Origin: Lentinula raphanica
Lineage: Eukaryota > Basidiomycota > Agaricomycetes > Agaricales > Omphalotaceae
Length of the DNA stretch: 64,000 nucleotides
Reading direction: 5' to 3'
Assembly: GCA_027919835.1 (NCBI GenBank)
Contig: JANVFP010000015.1
Span: 62,001 to 126,000, forward strand
Below, piece by piece: positions 48,452-60,479 of this stretch (positions are counted from its first letter, which is position 1; each line of letters begins with the position of its first letter). The notes under the pieces were generated by a model. That model did not search any database. It was not told the DNA's origin and was given only the letters and a program-made list of their open reading frames with translations. The translations under genes and the position numbers were made by a program.

Positions 48452-49543
48452 CTATGAAACCGCATCCGTCATCTCGTTTTTCACTTCCTGTTTTACTTCA
48501 TCAACAGTCGCCAACCCCGGCAAAACAACTTTCCATACGCCCTTGGCGGCAAGCACGCGATGCACTTGGTGCTGGATGAGGTCGTGTAATTTCGGGACAT
48601 TAGCGAGCTTTGCTCTGCTGCCCATGAGAGACATGGTTGTGAGGTCGAGTGTGAATGTGGGGGATATGGAGAACGTCAATGTGGGTGCGGGAGAGTTGTG
48701 TAAAGGGGGTGTGATGGTTATCTGTAAAGTGTTATTGAGACTGGTTTGACCGACGCGGACACACTCACGGAAGACTTGAATAGGGAGAGTGAGATGGTGA
48801 GTGCGACTGGAAGGCGAGCGAAGAGCGGCATGGGATAGTTGAATAGATACGAAGTGGAGAGGGAGACGGAAAGTGAATCGACATAGTTCACGTCGAATTC
48901 GATTTCCTACATGAAGTTGGCGATAGCATATCGGGATCAAGACACAAACTCACCGGAGGCTCAGAGGACTGAGCGGGTAATACCCGTCGTCCGTTGGATA
49001 AATGCGGTGCAGAGGAACCGAAATCAACAGAATGAACGACGATAGGGTCCTTGGGTGTGTTATCAGCGATAGGTGTTGAAAACACCGTGGTAGAGCTCAC
49101 AAGAAAACTCGCAGGGCGTATCTTGTTAGCATAATCCTCCACTCGCTTCCGTGCGACTTCATCACCCTCTGCACCAGACAAGTCATTCCGTAGCTTGGAC
49201 CTATACGTCCCAGCGATCTTGCAAACACAATTCACACACGTCGAAGGATAGTAAAGATTCAATGAAATCTCCTCACCTGATGCAAAAGCATGTTCAACCA
49301 CTCCGCCGACTCATCGACCTTGTTCGACCCGCCTTCGTTGGAAGCTTGGTAGACCTTCTGCGAACGCATGATAGAATCATTGTTCATCCTCGGCTGATAC
49401 GTCGTCGTTTCGAAAGGGTACTTTGTGGAATCCATAAAGAGGTATTTGAGGACGAAGACGAGGAGAGCGAGGATGGAGAGTTGGCCGAGGATGAGGCCTT
49501 GGGTGAATGTGGGCTGGAGAGAGAACACGTAGTTGGCTCCCAT
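48452..49543 (-). CDS. MMM1: Mmm1, ERMES complex subunit
   Basis: Starts MGANYVFSLQPTFTQGLILG, with a single membrane segment QLSILALLVFVLKYLFM. That start and segment are the Mmm1 signature. A linker (ESAEWLNMLLHQ) leads into the SMP lipid-binding domain: CVCKIAGTYRSKLRNDLSG, EIEFDVNYVDSLS, VALTISLSLF, LTFSISPTFTLDLTTMSL and MGSRAKLANVPKLHDLIQHQ. It ends NEMTDAVS at 48452-48454. Mmm1 is anchored in the ER and joins Mdm10, Mdm12 and Mdm34 to tether ER to mitochondria and pass phospholipids between them. The gene is divergent from the TTL gene, 103 bp apart. Confidence 0.92.
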
Positions 49544-49646
49544 GTTCAGAGGAGAAGGAGGTTTTTTACTTGGCGTAGCTGGCGTATGATTTTATATTAT
49601 GCCGGCCGTCCGCCAATTGAGAAAGTGAGCGCTTAATTTGAATTCA

Positions 49647-51216
49647 ATGTTGGGAGTGATTTGTATTTGGCCCTCTGCGCCTTTCACTCATTCTCTAGTC
49701 CACAAAGCACTAGAGTCTTTGGAAACTCCAGTCAACATCCTCGCCTCAGCCTCTGACGCGTCTTCGAACTCTCCTGCCCTTCTTCTTCAATGGTCTTCCT
49801 ACGATGAAATCCAACACGAACTCTCCATAAACCAATCCATCCTTCAGTCATCGTACATCATCCGAAAGTGCTTGATCAGAAAACACTTTCTGTCGCGATC
49901 TATCTTTTCCTACCTCACCAAACATCCGAAATCCGTTCTTGAACTGGCTTGGCCTCGGACGTACGAGATGGAAATCTCTTTCGCTGATGAGCTTGATGAG
50001 TTGTTCGCGGACGAGCTCTGGGAGCTTGGTGAGGAGCTTGGGACGTCGGAGAGGTGGTGGATCTTGAAACCGTTGAGTGTGCAGGCATTCTTCCGTATCC
50101 TCAATCATACTTACTCGCAGTCCTGGTAAAGAGGAATGGCCGACCGCGGAAATGGTATCAGGCTTTTCAATGATCGTCAAACATTGGAACACATCTTGGA
50201 CGAGTTTGAGGAAAAAGAGGAAGAAACGGAAGACGAACAAGAATCAAACACGGCTGTGATCACTTCTCAGTTGCGTCATTTTGTGATACAGGTGAGTGAC
50301 CGTCTTCAAACCCCAGTGATCACTCACCATGGTCTTTTCGCAGGAGTATATCTTACATCCTCTACTATTCGACCCAAGAGAAGTGCCTATTGGACCGGAG
50401 TCGTCAAAGCCAAATGTGCTTGAAGGATACAAAGTTGGTTTTTATCCAAACTCAAACAACACCCATTCGCTAAACCCATCCATTGGGCCAGTTCCACCTC
50501 AGAGCTTATTGTGTCGCATCCGGTGCCCTCACACTCTACCTCTACAACCGCGTCTTGGCTCTGTTCTCCTCCCTGCCATACACCGTTCCCAACGCATCTG
50601 ACAGCTCAACGTCCACCCAAGTCGACCTCGCACCCCATCTCACGAATACCTCTCTCCAAACCCATCGTGGAGAGCAAGGTGTTAGGCTCTTGAATGAGCT
50701 CGTCGGATGTCATATTCTATCCGATGGGTTCGAGGATCATCCTATCTTGACTTTGGACGATGTGGATGATATCTTGGGCCAGATATCGTCCGTCCTTTCG
50801 GAAACGTTCAAAGCTGCGTTGGAGAATCCGATCCATTTTCAGGTAAGGATACACTCGGAATATACTCTTCGATTGACGTTCACATGTTCACAATCCTGAT
50901 ATGAAAGGCAATACCGAACGCCTTTGAACTATTCGGAGCAGACTTTCTCATCGACTCTACCAAATCCAGATCAAGATTCCAAATCAAGTTGCTCGAAATC
51001 AACGCAGAGCCCGCGATCGAGCTGACTGGACCGAGGTTGGGGTGGATATTGGAGGATCTGTTTGTGGACATTGGGAAGGTGTGCGTGGAACCGTTCGTTG
51101 AAACCGAACAGCAGGCAGGTTCTGTTCGAGATGACGATGGGTGGGATGTGGGAGAGACGAGGAGGAATTTTGTCAAGTGTTTGGAGGTTGGAGTGCGCCC
51201 AAGGCGATCGTCATAA
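49647..51216 (+). CDS. tubulin-tyrosine-ligase family (ATP-grasp) protein
   Basis: The first ATG in the exon is at 49647 (MLGVICIWPSAPFTHSLVHK). Splicing joins RWWILK to PGMADRGNGIRLFND (aaacc|gttgag ... taaag|aggaatg), giving the TTL ATP-binding signature KPGMADRGNGI. YILHPLLFDP and EGYKFHLRAYCVASGALTLY, with its conserved FHLR motif, follow. The last part, FQAIPNAFELFGADFLID and IKLLEINAEPAIELTG, contains the N-AEP metal-binding triad. It ends VRPRRSS at 51214-51216. Fungal members resemble yeast Pby1, found in P-bodies. Some eukaryotic members add amino acids to tubulin, but the substrate here is open. Confidence 0.85.
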
Positions 51217-51355
51217 GGCGAAGGGGGGATATATTATAGTCTCATACCTGAGGGCCTTTTATGTGCGGTATGAGTCCATTCTGATATGGAGTGTTACATA
51301 CATAGTATGGATCGACGGAATAGAATAGGCAGGCGTTACACAGTGCGCACCCCCA

Positions 51356-51924
51356 TCATTGTATCAACCCCCCCAAGCTCACATCAAACGCCTCACTCCG
51401 TATCGGCATCTCAGGCGTATGGAACGGGTTCTGCATCACCTTCTCTGCGTAGGTCGAGTAGATCTTCTGGAGCAGGCTGTCGATGGTCGATGCGGGCTCG
51501 GCGGGGGAGGTTAGGAGGATGAATTTCGTGCCTGTGATGTGTTATAAGTCTGAGCGAAAGGAAAGATGATCCAATTCACCTGTAAGCGTCAACAACACAT
51601 TAATCTTAAACGTCTCCCCCTCGATAACCTGTGCACCCGAGCTCTGACCGGGGATAGGCGAAAGCCGAGAGGTAATCGCGTGGATCCCGTGCAGCGTTCC
51701 GGCGAGGACGAGGTATTCGTTCGCGGTTAGTTGTGCGAGGCCGTCTGTACTGGAGATATGAATGCTGCTAGTTGGTGAATGTTTCGAGAGCGATATACTT
51801 ACCTGCAAAGTTCCGTTGATAAACTAGTCCACCGGCTTTGTTGATCACCTATTGGGGGGGAGGGATGGGAGTTTGGTATCTCGCGAGATTGGTAGAAACG
51901 AACCCAGAGTCCGAAGATTGCCAT
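51356..51924 (-). CDS. TRS23: TRAPP complex subunit Trs23/TRAPPC4
   Basis: Exon 1 MAIFGLW joins [15 protein letters not shown], then [46 protein letters not shown] and [20 protein letters not shown]. The end is DVSLGGLIQ, stop at 51356-51358. Length (about 145 residues) and the longin-type fold pattern match TRAPPC4. TRAPP tethers ER-derived vesicles and activates the Rab Ypt1/Rab1. The gene runs opposite to CMR1, with 166 bp between start codons. Confidence 0.88.
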
Positions 51925-52090
51925 GGGATGTTTGAGAACAGGAGTTGTTCAGGCTAATGGGCGTCAAATTGATTTATTGTCACGGATGAATCACGCGCCC
52001 CGCGTGGCTCACACTCACACCCTTCTTACTCAGAACCACCGCGACTTCAATCTTCCAACGACGACAGAATGGCCAAACTATCAGCCTAGT

Positions 52091-54447
52091 ATGATTGATC
52101 CCAACGATTCCACAAAAGCGGTACACGCTAATCTAAAGCCTTACAGCGAACGCCAACGCGAAATCAACAAGGCCCGGAACCGAGCTCTGCTCGACCAGCT
52201 CGAGCTCAAACAAGCCGTCGAGGGGCTCGGGTTCCCAGATAAGAAAGGGTCCCAAAAAGCAAAAGAAAAGTCCCAAGCGAAACCAGTCCAGCCCGCGAAG
52301 AGAGTGAAGAAAGACTCTGTGGAAAAGGATGCGCCAAGACGACAGTCGGCGCGTTTGAGGAGCTCTGCTGTGGTGGTGGATCCGAACGAGAGTCCGTCGA
52401 AGAAGAGAAAACGCGAGGTATGTGCTCATTCAACTGTGCATTCGATTACTGAAATGTTAATGAATATGTTTTCAGGCAGAGGAACAAGAACGTCTCGCGA
52501 AAGAAGCCGAAGAACGAATCGAAGCACAGGAACGCGAACGGCTCGCGAAAAAACCACGACATAACGATCTGGACCTCGTCGCTCTGACGGACGAAGACGC
52601 TGCGGCAGTCGCGTCTCTCTCAACTGAGCTTGAGCATTTAACTCAGAACGCTCAGAACGCGAAGGCGAAGGCGCGAGGTGACCCCGAGGCTTTTGTGTTC
52701 GAATCGGAACAGGACGCGAAGGATCAAGCACAGGTCGAAGAACTACGCCAAAGGCTTCAATCTCTAAAAGTGGTCGCGAGAGCGAAGGTCACGGAGAATC
52801 GCGTCTACAGTGCTGCGTATCATCCGGAGCCTACGAAGGATTTGATTTTCTTTGGAGGTTAGCGTTGGGGGCACTGTTACTGTACTATTCTGCATTTTTG
52901 CTAGAATGTGTTTTTTTTTCATATATAGATAAACACGGACAGCTAGGCATATGGGATGCCAGAGCTCCACCGGACGAGGTTGACGATGAAGATGAATCCC
53001 AGGCCGAGACGCAGGAGAACGGTCATTATTGGCGATTGCAAGTCCATTGGCCGGCCACTTCCAAATCGGTACGTGATTTGGTTCGGTCGAACGCCTCATT
53101 CGCCGTTTTTTGACTGGCGGTTTCTCCCAACAGTCGATATCTTGTGTGAAGCTCGACCCTATTGACTCGCACACGGTACGTGGTGATCCATGTAATTATC
53201 TTATTGTCAGGTAGCCATTTCTCAAAGAAACTCATATATAGGTCTACACAAGTGCCTACGACTGTACCATCCGCGCGCTCTCATTCACCTCTGGGCTTTC
53301 TCGAGAGGTCTTCTCAAATGACGAGACGTTGATCTGTAGCATGGATTTTGCGCCGTCTGGGCATGAACTATGGATATCAGATGCCGCGGGTGGTGTGACC
53401 CATCTTGATCTTCGCCAGGATAAATCCAAAGGAACATGGTACCAACTGTCCCAGGCGAAGATTGGGAGTCTCAGCGTGAATCCTACTCGAGAGAACTTTT
53501 TGTTGACCGCGAGTAATAGTAAAGAGCTAAGGTGTGGCGCTTTTGTTCGTTTGTTATTTCTGATTCGTAATCGCTAGAATATTAGGATATGGGATACGCG
53601 CAAGTTACAATCCATGATCACCGACTTGTCCTTGGAACCGTCAACGACGGAGTTTGATTCAGACGTTGTCACGCAATATCGTGAATCAAAGGACGGCGAG
53701 GGTTGCCTTCGCGGCGAATGGCGACACGAGAAATCTGTGAGCTCGGCGTATTGGGATCCTAGAGGTAGAGGCATCGTCAGCACCAGCTACGATGATGCTA
53801 TTAGGAGTAAATCACCTCTGGCTTCTTCTCCGAGTTCGCCTATTGATCATCGCTTTTTCTTTTCTTCCTAGTCTGGGACATCCATTCACCTGCATTCGAA
53901 AGCTCCAAGCCTTTCCCTTCAGCTAGGCCATTTTGTCGCATTTCGCATAATTGTCAGACGGTGTGTACTATGCGATATCGCGTTGCTTATGATACTGAGA
54001 TGTTTCCACCGCCAGGGTAAATGGCTGACGATCCTTCGAGCTCAATGGAATCCCAATCCAAATGTCTACCCGCATTTCACAGTAAGTTGCCATTTTAAAT
54101 TTCTCTCTATGTAGTATGCTTCTTTAAAACCTTTGCCCAATTAGATCGGCAACATGAATCATTCCCTGGATATTATCTCCTGCAAGGTGCGTGGGTTTCA
54201 AGCGTAGCTGGTACACAACGTTTCTGATGTGTTGTTGGTTAGGGAGAACGCATCACCCGATTATCAGATTCCTCAAAGTACGTATCGATGCGTAGGTTTG
54301 CACAGGACAGGACAAGACTGATAAGACTGATTTCACAGGATTACCGCTGTTCAAGCAGTGACTTGCTCGCATCCATCTATTGTAGAACGAGCGGCCACGG
54401 GGAATGCAAGTGGGAGATGTGTATTATGGGCACCTGCAGATGCGTAG
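52091..54447 (+). CDS. CMR1: Cmr1/WDR76 WD-repeat protein
   Basis: Begins MIDPNDSTKAVHANLKPYSE followed by RQREINKARNRALLDQL, a conserved Cmr1 N-terminal helix. A Lys-rich segment (SPSKKRKRE) and coiled-coil linker follow, then WD repeats: YSAAYHPEPTKDLIFFGDKH, GQLGIWDARAP, SISCVKLDPIDSHTVYTSAY, EVFSNDETLICSMDFAP, GGVTHLDLRQDKSKGTWYQL, LLTASNSKELRIWDTRKL and VSSAYWDPRGRGIVSTSYDD. The end is ASGRCVLWAPADA at 54445-54447. Fungal Cmr1 binds DNA, is recruited to stressed replication forks and marks the intranuclear quality-control site. An ATG upstream of 52091 cannot be excluded; the open frame continues upstream without a good Kozak context. Confidence 0.9.
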
Positions 54448-54856
54448 ATGTCTTCGGTGTCTCTCCCAGCCATACTTAACCTTGGAAGGAGACACTTCGG
54501 AGACTCAATGCAGTCAGATATTTTGTTCCAACGTATATATATGGAAACTCAGCTTTGTATAGTATCATTGAATATTCCATGTTATAATTTTGTCTTTTCT
54601 TCGTACAGTGTCAGTATACTTACTGTATATGCAGTCTCTTGAGCTTGAGTTTTCTTCTTTGCGATGTTTAATTACCGCTCCATCCAAGACTCGTCTCTGG
54701 CGACTAGGAAGATAGCGGGTCGTCCTAATGTTGACAACAACTTGATAGTTCTCCTATACAGATTACAGGGATATTATGGTCTACAAGTTACATCGTACGT
54801 TTTCGACTACTTATAGTAGGAGCCACCGGCTCAGACAGCTCCAATGAACCTCATGC
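54448..54856. other. 409-bp convergent intergenic region
   Basis: 3' ends of two convergent genes. Only short AT-rich frames, no gene. Confidence 0.5.
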
Positions 54857-56227
54857 TCAAAGAAAGTAGTCTGCTGGTGGTCGCTTTGCCGGTACAGAAC
54901 GCACATCCTGAACAGGGTCCTGAGTATTCTTGATAGCGAGGAGAATACGAGAAAAGACGGACTATCGGCGCATGCGAGAATACTTTGTATTCCTGGCTTA
55001 AATGCTCGTCTAGGTGCAGTATTGACGCGATATTCCCGCATCTGTGTTGTATCATAAGCCTTTTCCATAATATGTAGAGGAAAGTGGGAGTTCTCACCGA
55101 TAACAGTAGTTCGGAGCACTCCAAACTGTTACAATCGTGTTGTCGAACATCATTTTGTAGCCTTCCATTGCTAGTTGATGGGCTCGTGCGATGAGGTCTA
55201 TGGCATTATGGTGGGTAAAGGCCTAGAGATCTAATGAGCTCCTGAGGTACGAGTTTCCCATTGAAGAAGAGACCTTGGTTATGTCTGCGCCGAAAAGGAA
55301 GCCTGCACCCCGTGGTGATATTCCCCAACCGTTGATATCTTACAAAAAAGCTTGAGTTTGAAGAAAGGACCTGAGAATTCTCGGTATCATTCATACCATC
55401 GGGATCTGACCACAGTAAGTCACACATTGGTCCATCGTGAGGAACCTCCTGTTTTCGATCTATACTCCGTATCTACAATGATTCGGGTGAACCCTAAAAG
55501 TAGAATTGCATGAAGAAGGGAGAGAGGAGGGTCTACCTGATCAATTGTTTGTAGGTTAGGGCTCAACCCTCCATGCACACAAAGTACACGCCCATCCACC
55601 ACAGCACCTAAGGCAAGGTAGTCGAACACTTCACAGCACCATCTCCATACGTTGCTGCTGCCGTATTTCCTCTGACACTCGTCGTAAAAGCCATATACTT
55701 GGGTAATCTGTCGAGATTCGTGGTTTCCGCGAATAAGCGTAATGCGCTCGGGGTATCGCACTTTGAGAGCGAGGAGTAGAAGAAACGTTTCGACTGAGTA
55801 GTAGCCACGATCCACGAAGTCACCTTTTGAGAGTTGGGTCCAGGATTTTATTAATCTGATAGCAAATAGGACATACCCATGAAGAGATAATTCGTGTCCG
55901 GGCAAAATCCTCCTACTTTGAATAATTCCATCAGGTCGAAGAATTGACCGTGTATGTCGCCACATATCTACTGGAAGTGTTCATCTTCGTATTTCAAAAA
56001 GACCGAAGGTTCGTGCTCAGCGCATACCGTTACTGGAGAGTCGATTACTTGGACATTACCCTCTTCTATCAAGATTTCTCTGGCCTTGTAACATAATCGT
56101 TTTACTTGTTCTTCGGAGATTGGTTCGCAACGCTTAAGCTGCTCGATTTGTCTAATTCCAACAAGTCAATAGCTGGTGGAAGTGGGAGAAAGAGAAAGAA
56201 AGCTGACTCGTCTAGATCACTGGGCAT
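54857..56227 (-). CDS. PP2A-family Ser/Thr phosphatase catalytic subunit (PP4/Ppg1-like)
   Basis: Exon 1 MPSDLDE (start 56227) joins [39 protein letters not shown], then the metallophosphatase blocks [86 protein letters not shown] and [31 protein letters not shown] and [20 protein letters not shown] follow. A 43-bp last intron is needed to reach [16 protein letters not shown], whose final Tyr-Phe-Leu is the methylation/regulatory tail of PP2A-like enzymes. All GDxHG, GDxVDRG and RGNHE residues are present, so it should be active. PP4 and Ppg1 are the closest types; sequence alone does not decide. Confidence 0.88.
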
Positions 56228-56287
56228 GCTGTTCAAGGGGAAGAACGCGTCGCGTGAGAAATTCAAAAAACTCTTTCATAAACCACG
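56228..56287. promoter_or_regulatory. 60-bp divergent promoter, phosphatase / CDK11
   Basis: Only 60 bp separate the two opposite start codons, the shortest such gap in the window. Promoter elements must reach into one or both first exons. Confidence 0.6.
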
Positions 56288-57785
56288 ATGTCTGTCTCCG
56301 TTGCAGGTCCTTCGACGCCTTCTAGAAAACGCTCGAGATGGCAAACCTCGGACAACGAGAACGAAGAAGATCAGCAGCCCATAATTCATCCATTGAAGCG
56401 TCGGATAAAACCCAAGCCCAGCAGAGAGTTTTCCTCGTCTCCGGCGCCGGTTGCACCTTCAGAAACGCAAAACCCTAGATATCCAACCCATAGTATCTAT
56501 GTTCCACCTCGGACCCACCATCCACCTATCACACCATCACGCTCGGTTTATTCATACGAGAGATTGAACCAAATCGAAGAAGGAACCTACGGTGTCGTTT
56601 TCCGTGCTAAAGACAAGCAGACCGGTGACATAGTCGCTTTGAAAAAACTGAAGTTGGACGAGGAGAAGAATGGGTTTCCCATAACTTCATTGCGGGAGAT
56701 AAATGCGCTGATAGCATGCAGACATGAAAATGTCGTTGGAATTCGAGAGGTGGTTGTTGGAGATACTTTGACTCAGTACGTACCGTCGCCGATTTACCAG
56801 TTACATGTTTCAAGCTCTGTTGTATCCCTATGTCAAGAGTATTTATCGTCATGGACTTCATTGAGCACGATCTCAAGTCTCTCCTCACCTTGATGCCTTC
56901 GCCGTTCCTACAGTCAGAAGTCAAGACGCTGATGATACAGCTGCTCTCTGCCGTCAAGCACTGTCATGCAAATTGGATTCTTCATCGTGATTTGAAAACG
57001 AGCAACCTGCTAATGAACAACCGTGGTATAATGAAAGTTGCAGACTTTGGTCTGGCACGACGATATGGAGATCCTGTTGGCGTTGGCGGCATGACCCAAC
57101 TCGTAGTAACATTGTGGTATCGGTACGTCTCTGACACCATCGCTATCAAGTCTATACTAATTCCTATCGCAGAGCTCCCGAAATCCTTCTTGGAGCTGAG
57201 AGTTACACGACAGCGGTTGACTTGTGGTCCGTTGGATGCATATTCGCCGAACTCCTTTTGAAAGAGCCACTTTTCCAAGCCAAAAACGAACTTGAGCTCA
57301 TATCTATGATATTCAAGCTTCTGGGTCCGCCTAGTAGTAGTTCCTGGCCTGGTTACTCTTCTCTGCCTCTTTCAAAAACCATAACCCTGCCTTCACCCCA
57401 TCCTCATCAATTTCGACAAAAGTTTCAGTACATGACCACTGCCGGGATCGACTTGCTCATGTCTTTATTGACATATGATCCTGACCAACGGATATCTGCT
57501 GAAGAGGCTTTGGAACACCCTTACTTTACGTGTGTTGCTCTTCTTCACTGTTGTCTGCGATGGTTCTAACAACCAAGCTAGCGAATCGCCACTTCCAAAG
57601 CATCCTGACTTGTTTGGATCATTTCCTTCCGCCGCGGCGGGTGAAAAGTGCGTTACCTCCATTGCCTGGTACATCTTGCGTATCACAAAAAGTCTACTTT
57701 CATCAGGAAACGCAAGTTATTCGACAGTCCTTCTGCACCCGCGCGCGGAGCAGACTATAAACTGCTTACAGATTTTGACATGTAG
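56288..57785 (+). CDS. CDK11/PITSLRE-type cyclin-dependent kinase
   Basis: Basic N-terminus ([18 protein letters not shown]) precedes the kinase domain from about residue 80: [38 protein letters not shown] and [15 protein letters not shown]. The C-helix reads PITSLRE, the hallmark of CDK11. [53 protein letters not shown] and [13 protein letters not shown] follow, so catalytic Lys, HRD and DFG are all intact. A last exon after aa|gtgcgt...tcag|g gives [18 protein letters not shown] and ends TDFDM at 57785. CDK11 kinases act with cyclin L in splicing and transcription. It sits back to back with the phosphatase gene. Confidence 0.9.
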
Positions 57786-57895
57786 TATTTTGAGTTGTGT
57801 AGATTTTGGTAATTTATTGATGAGGACAAGATGAGAATGAGTTCGCCGCAAAAAGATACAGACATACAACGATGGTACTATATGATACACACAAA

Positions 57896-59629
57896 TCAGT
57901 CCTCGTCAGGAAGAGCGTTCAGATGCTCCCTCATCTTATGGAATCGTCTGCGAGTTCGTTCTAGGTCTCCGCCGCATTTGTCATAATACTCCCTGACCTC
58001 CTCCTCAGTGAACCGAGTTTGTTCTGCTATTTCTGACAAGTTCTGGTCAAGAACATGTCCAGCTACGGCGACTGTGATTGCAAGCTGCAATGTGTCATCT
58101 GTCATCACAGGTGGCTCACTACAACGAGTTACTATGTTGTCCAAGATGTCATGAAGATCAAGTTGTACGTACCTGGATTTTGCCCGCTCCTGGTCACCAT
58201 TCTCTTTTGACTTTGCCCAAGTAGGAGGTGGATCGCCACCGATTTTGACCCTCCAATCATCTTCGCCATTCTCCGTAGGTGCGAGCCTTAGAATACCAGC
58301 AAGTTGACCCAACGACGGATTCGCAGATATTGCTTGGGAGAGTTGTCCTGAAGGACCTGACTGGACGGACTTCTTCCCAGAGCTACTTGGACCGGCAACG
58401 GGCTCTTCATCTCTGGCACTGGTCTTTCGTTTCTTCCTTGGCTTCTCTTCATCCTGCCGGACGTAGCCATATTGCCATTTTTCACCCTGGATGGGTTTCG
58501 TTGTTGAAACGATGCTATCGACGATCTTGTCAAGGCGGACTGCATTCTTCTTGTACCTTTCTCGCCACGATTGCCAAGTATGGCGAGTGACCCAAGTATA
58601 TTCTGGATGAATCCTCTGCCAAGTGTTAATCATCGTTGCGAAATTGATGGAAAAAGAGGGATCTACCATCTCGCATAACTGCTGGTACAATTTGTTTCCA
58701 GTTCTTCCTCCTGTAGATTTGAACGGGATTTTTGCAGCGATCCATTCGCACAGTTTCTGTTCATCTTCTTCCGTGAACTGAGTACGCCTATGCAAACGTC
58801 AGCTGAATTTTCATGACAAGGAGAACCACTTACTCTTCCCCCGCTCTTCTTCCTCCCGGGTTTTTAAACACATGCGGAGTAAAAGAAACCTCCTGGCGTT
58901 CGATACATTTGTCGACCCAGTCCAAGGATTCGATGTACTTGTGAGGCGTCAGTTGATAGTGCTTCACCAGAGCACCAAATACAGTAGTTTTGGAATCAGC
59001 GATAATCACGCGTGCGGAATCGAGTGTTGCATAGGGGAAACCGGTACAAAACTATGAAATCTCGACATTTGAGTAGTTTCCTTACGAAAACGCGAGAAGA
59101 AAATACCAGAATCTTTTCATACAATGCTTCTCGAAATTTGATATTGGCGATGCTTTCATGGACATGTATAGGCATGGGGACTCCCTCTTCGAGAAAGATG
59201 GGTTTGATGTAGGCTCCAGCGGTTTTACACGCTTCCACAAAAGTTAACGGTACCACCCATCTTTCGGGTGTGAAGAGTTGGAAGATTTGCTGAGATTGTG
59301 GATTATGCAAGTCTGCTAGAACATATCCCTTCTCCGGTACATTTTCATCGATTGAGCCTCCAAGCTCCTATAATGAACGGCGGATTACAACGAGGAGAGC
59401 ATGAGATTGAATAGTGAATCACTGTTATAGAACGACGTAAGGTTTCTTGAAGGTCTGGCAGAATTTCTGGTTGAAGATAGAAATGGATGCCCTCAAAGAA
59501 ACTCTACGATAACGCGAGATTTCAGCTCGAAAAATTCAAGGGAAAACATTCATTCCCTTACCATAAGTCCTAACCCGAGTTCAAGGTTATGGTTGAAGAA
59601 GATGGGAAAGTCACACTAGTCACACATGC
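57896..59629 (-). CDS. RAP1: Rap1-like telomere protein (BRCT, Myb, RCT), 5' end unclear
   Basis: Minus-strand exons read NHNLELGLGLM|SFFEGIHFYL, QPEILPDLQETLRRSI, ELGGSIDENVPEKGYVLADL (BRCT-like), HYQLTPHKYIESLDWVDKCI and FTPHVFKNPGGRRAGEE. The Myb domain follows: RTQFTEEDEQKLCEWIAAKI ... HPEYTWVTRHTWQSWRERYK. A linker leads to a C-terminal helical domain (LAITVAVAGHVLDQNLSEIA, RFTEEEVREYYDKCGGDLER) like the Rap1 RCT, ending NALPDED at 57896-57898. The order BRCT-Myb-RCT is that of Rap1, the shelterin protein held at telomeres by Taz1/TRF. The visible first exon has no ATG before a stop at 59630-59632, two bases from the target duplication of the transposon at 59642. A start exon would therefore have to lie beyond that element. 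Confidence 0.8.
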
Positions 59630-59633
59630 TCAT

Positions 59634-60134
59634 GTCAGCTCAGGACCCCCGCTAATACGGTTATAGGTCCAGTGCCGAGGGTGACCTGATTTAGCCCTTT
59701 TTTTGGACAAGTTGATGGCCAAAATTAGCCCTTTTCACAGGACCTCAAATTTTGAGCCCAAATTTTGCCCTTTTTGTATCATTCATTCAAAAATTTCGGA
59801 ACCAAGCTGGAACGGCTTGGAGTTTAACAACGGCTCGAAAAAAGCTCTTTCAGAGCTCATCTACATGGTTTTTTAGCAGTAGAGAAGTAAGAAAAATAAT
59901 ACCCAAGACACTCGCCAAATTCTTCTGCTCAGCGCTGTCAAACCTTGAAATTTTGCTGTCTGGCAACAGACATACAAAAATTTTTGCCATTTTTTGACCT
60001 TCAGTGTACCACAGATGTGAGTGAAATTTGGTCTAAATTTAGCCCTTTGCATCAGACCTGGTCAAAAATTTTGCCCAAATTTAGCCCTTTGGGACCTGAA
60101 CCTCTGACCGTATTAGCGGGGGTCCTGTCAGCTC
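59634..60134. mobile_element. MITE-like DNA transposon 1 with 8-bp target duplication
   Basis: The element spans 59642-60126 (485 bp). Its ends are a perfect inverted repeat starting AGGACCCCCGCTAATACGGT (59642-59661; inverted at 60107-60126). It is flanked on both sides by gtcagctc (59634-59641 and 60127-60134), an exact 8-bp target-site duplication. It has no coding capacity. Inside, tagcccttt-type motifs recur at least four times. Eight-bp duplications occur in hAT and KDZ-type elements; no transposase is here to settle the class. It is inserted at the 5' end of the RAP1-like gene. Confidence 0.9.
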
Positions 60135-60225
60135 ATGTCACTCGAGGTCACCAGATGTCACCACCTGTCACCACCTTCCACCCCTGAAATTTCCACCCTC
60201 TTCCACCAGCTTCCACCACAGGTCT
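60135..60225 (+). repeat. low-complexity gtcac / ttccacc repeats
   Basis: Short imperfect repeats (tcaccac, cttccacc) run through this stretch and continue on the other side of transposon 1 (gtcacactagtcac at 59610-59625). The pre-insertion locus was therefore one repeat tract upstream of RAP1. Confidence 0.6.
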
Positions 60226-60479
60226 AATGTCGAGAGAGCCTTGGGTTGAGAACCAAATCAGGCTCATACATTTCCTACTTTCAACCTATGGTGACTTCAC
60301 ATTCAGAACATCTGTATAACAACAAAGATGCATAGTATTCACCCTACTTACTCTACCCTCTACCCTACTCGAACACTCTCGAACACCATCTCTGTTACCA
60401 CTGCAAAATATGCACAATGATCAAAGTCATATAACCGGTCTAATGGTAGCCAACAGCCATAGTACCTCAGCTGAACAGA
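60226..60479. other. intergenic, no gene seen
   Basis: Short stretch between two transposons with small overlapping frames only. Confidence 0.4.

Noticed and set aside
33019..57785. A functional gene cluster such as secondary metabolism
   Set aside because: The genes are unrelated housekeeping functions. Their closeness reflects compact genome layout.
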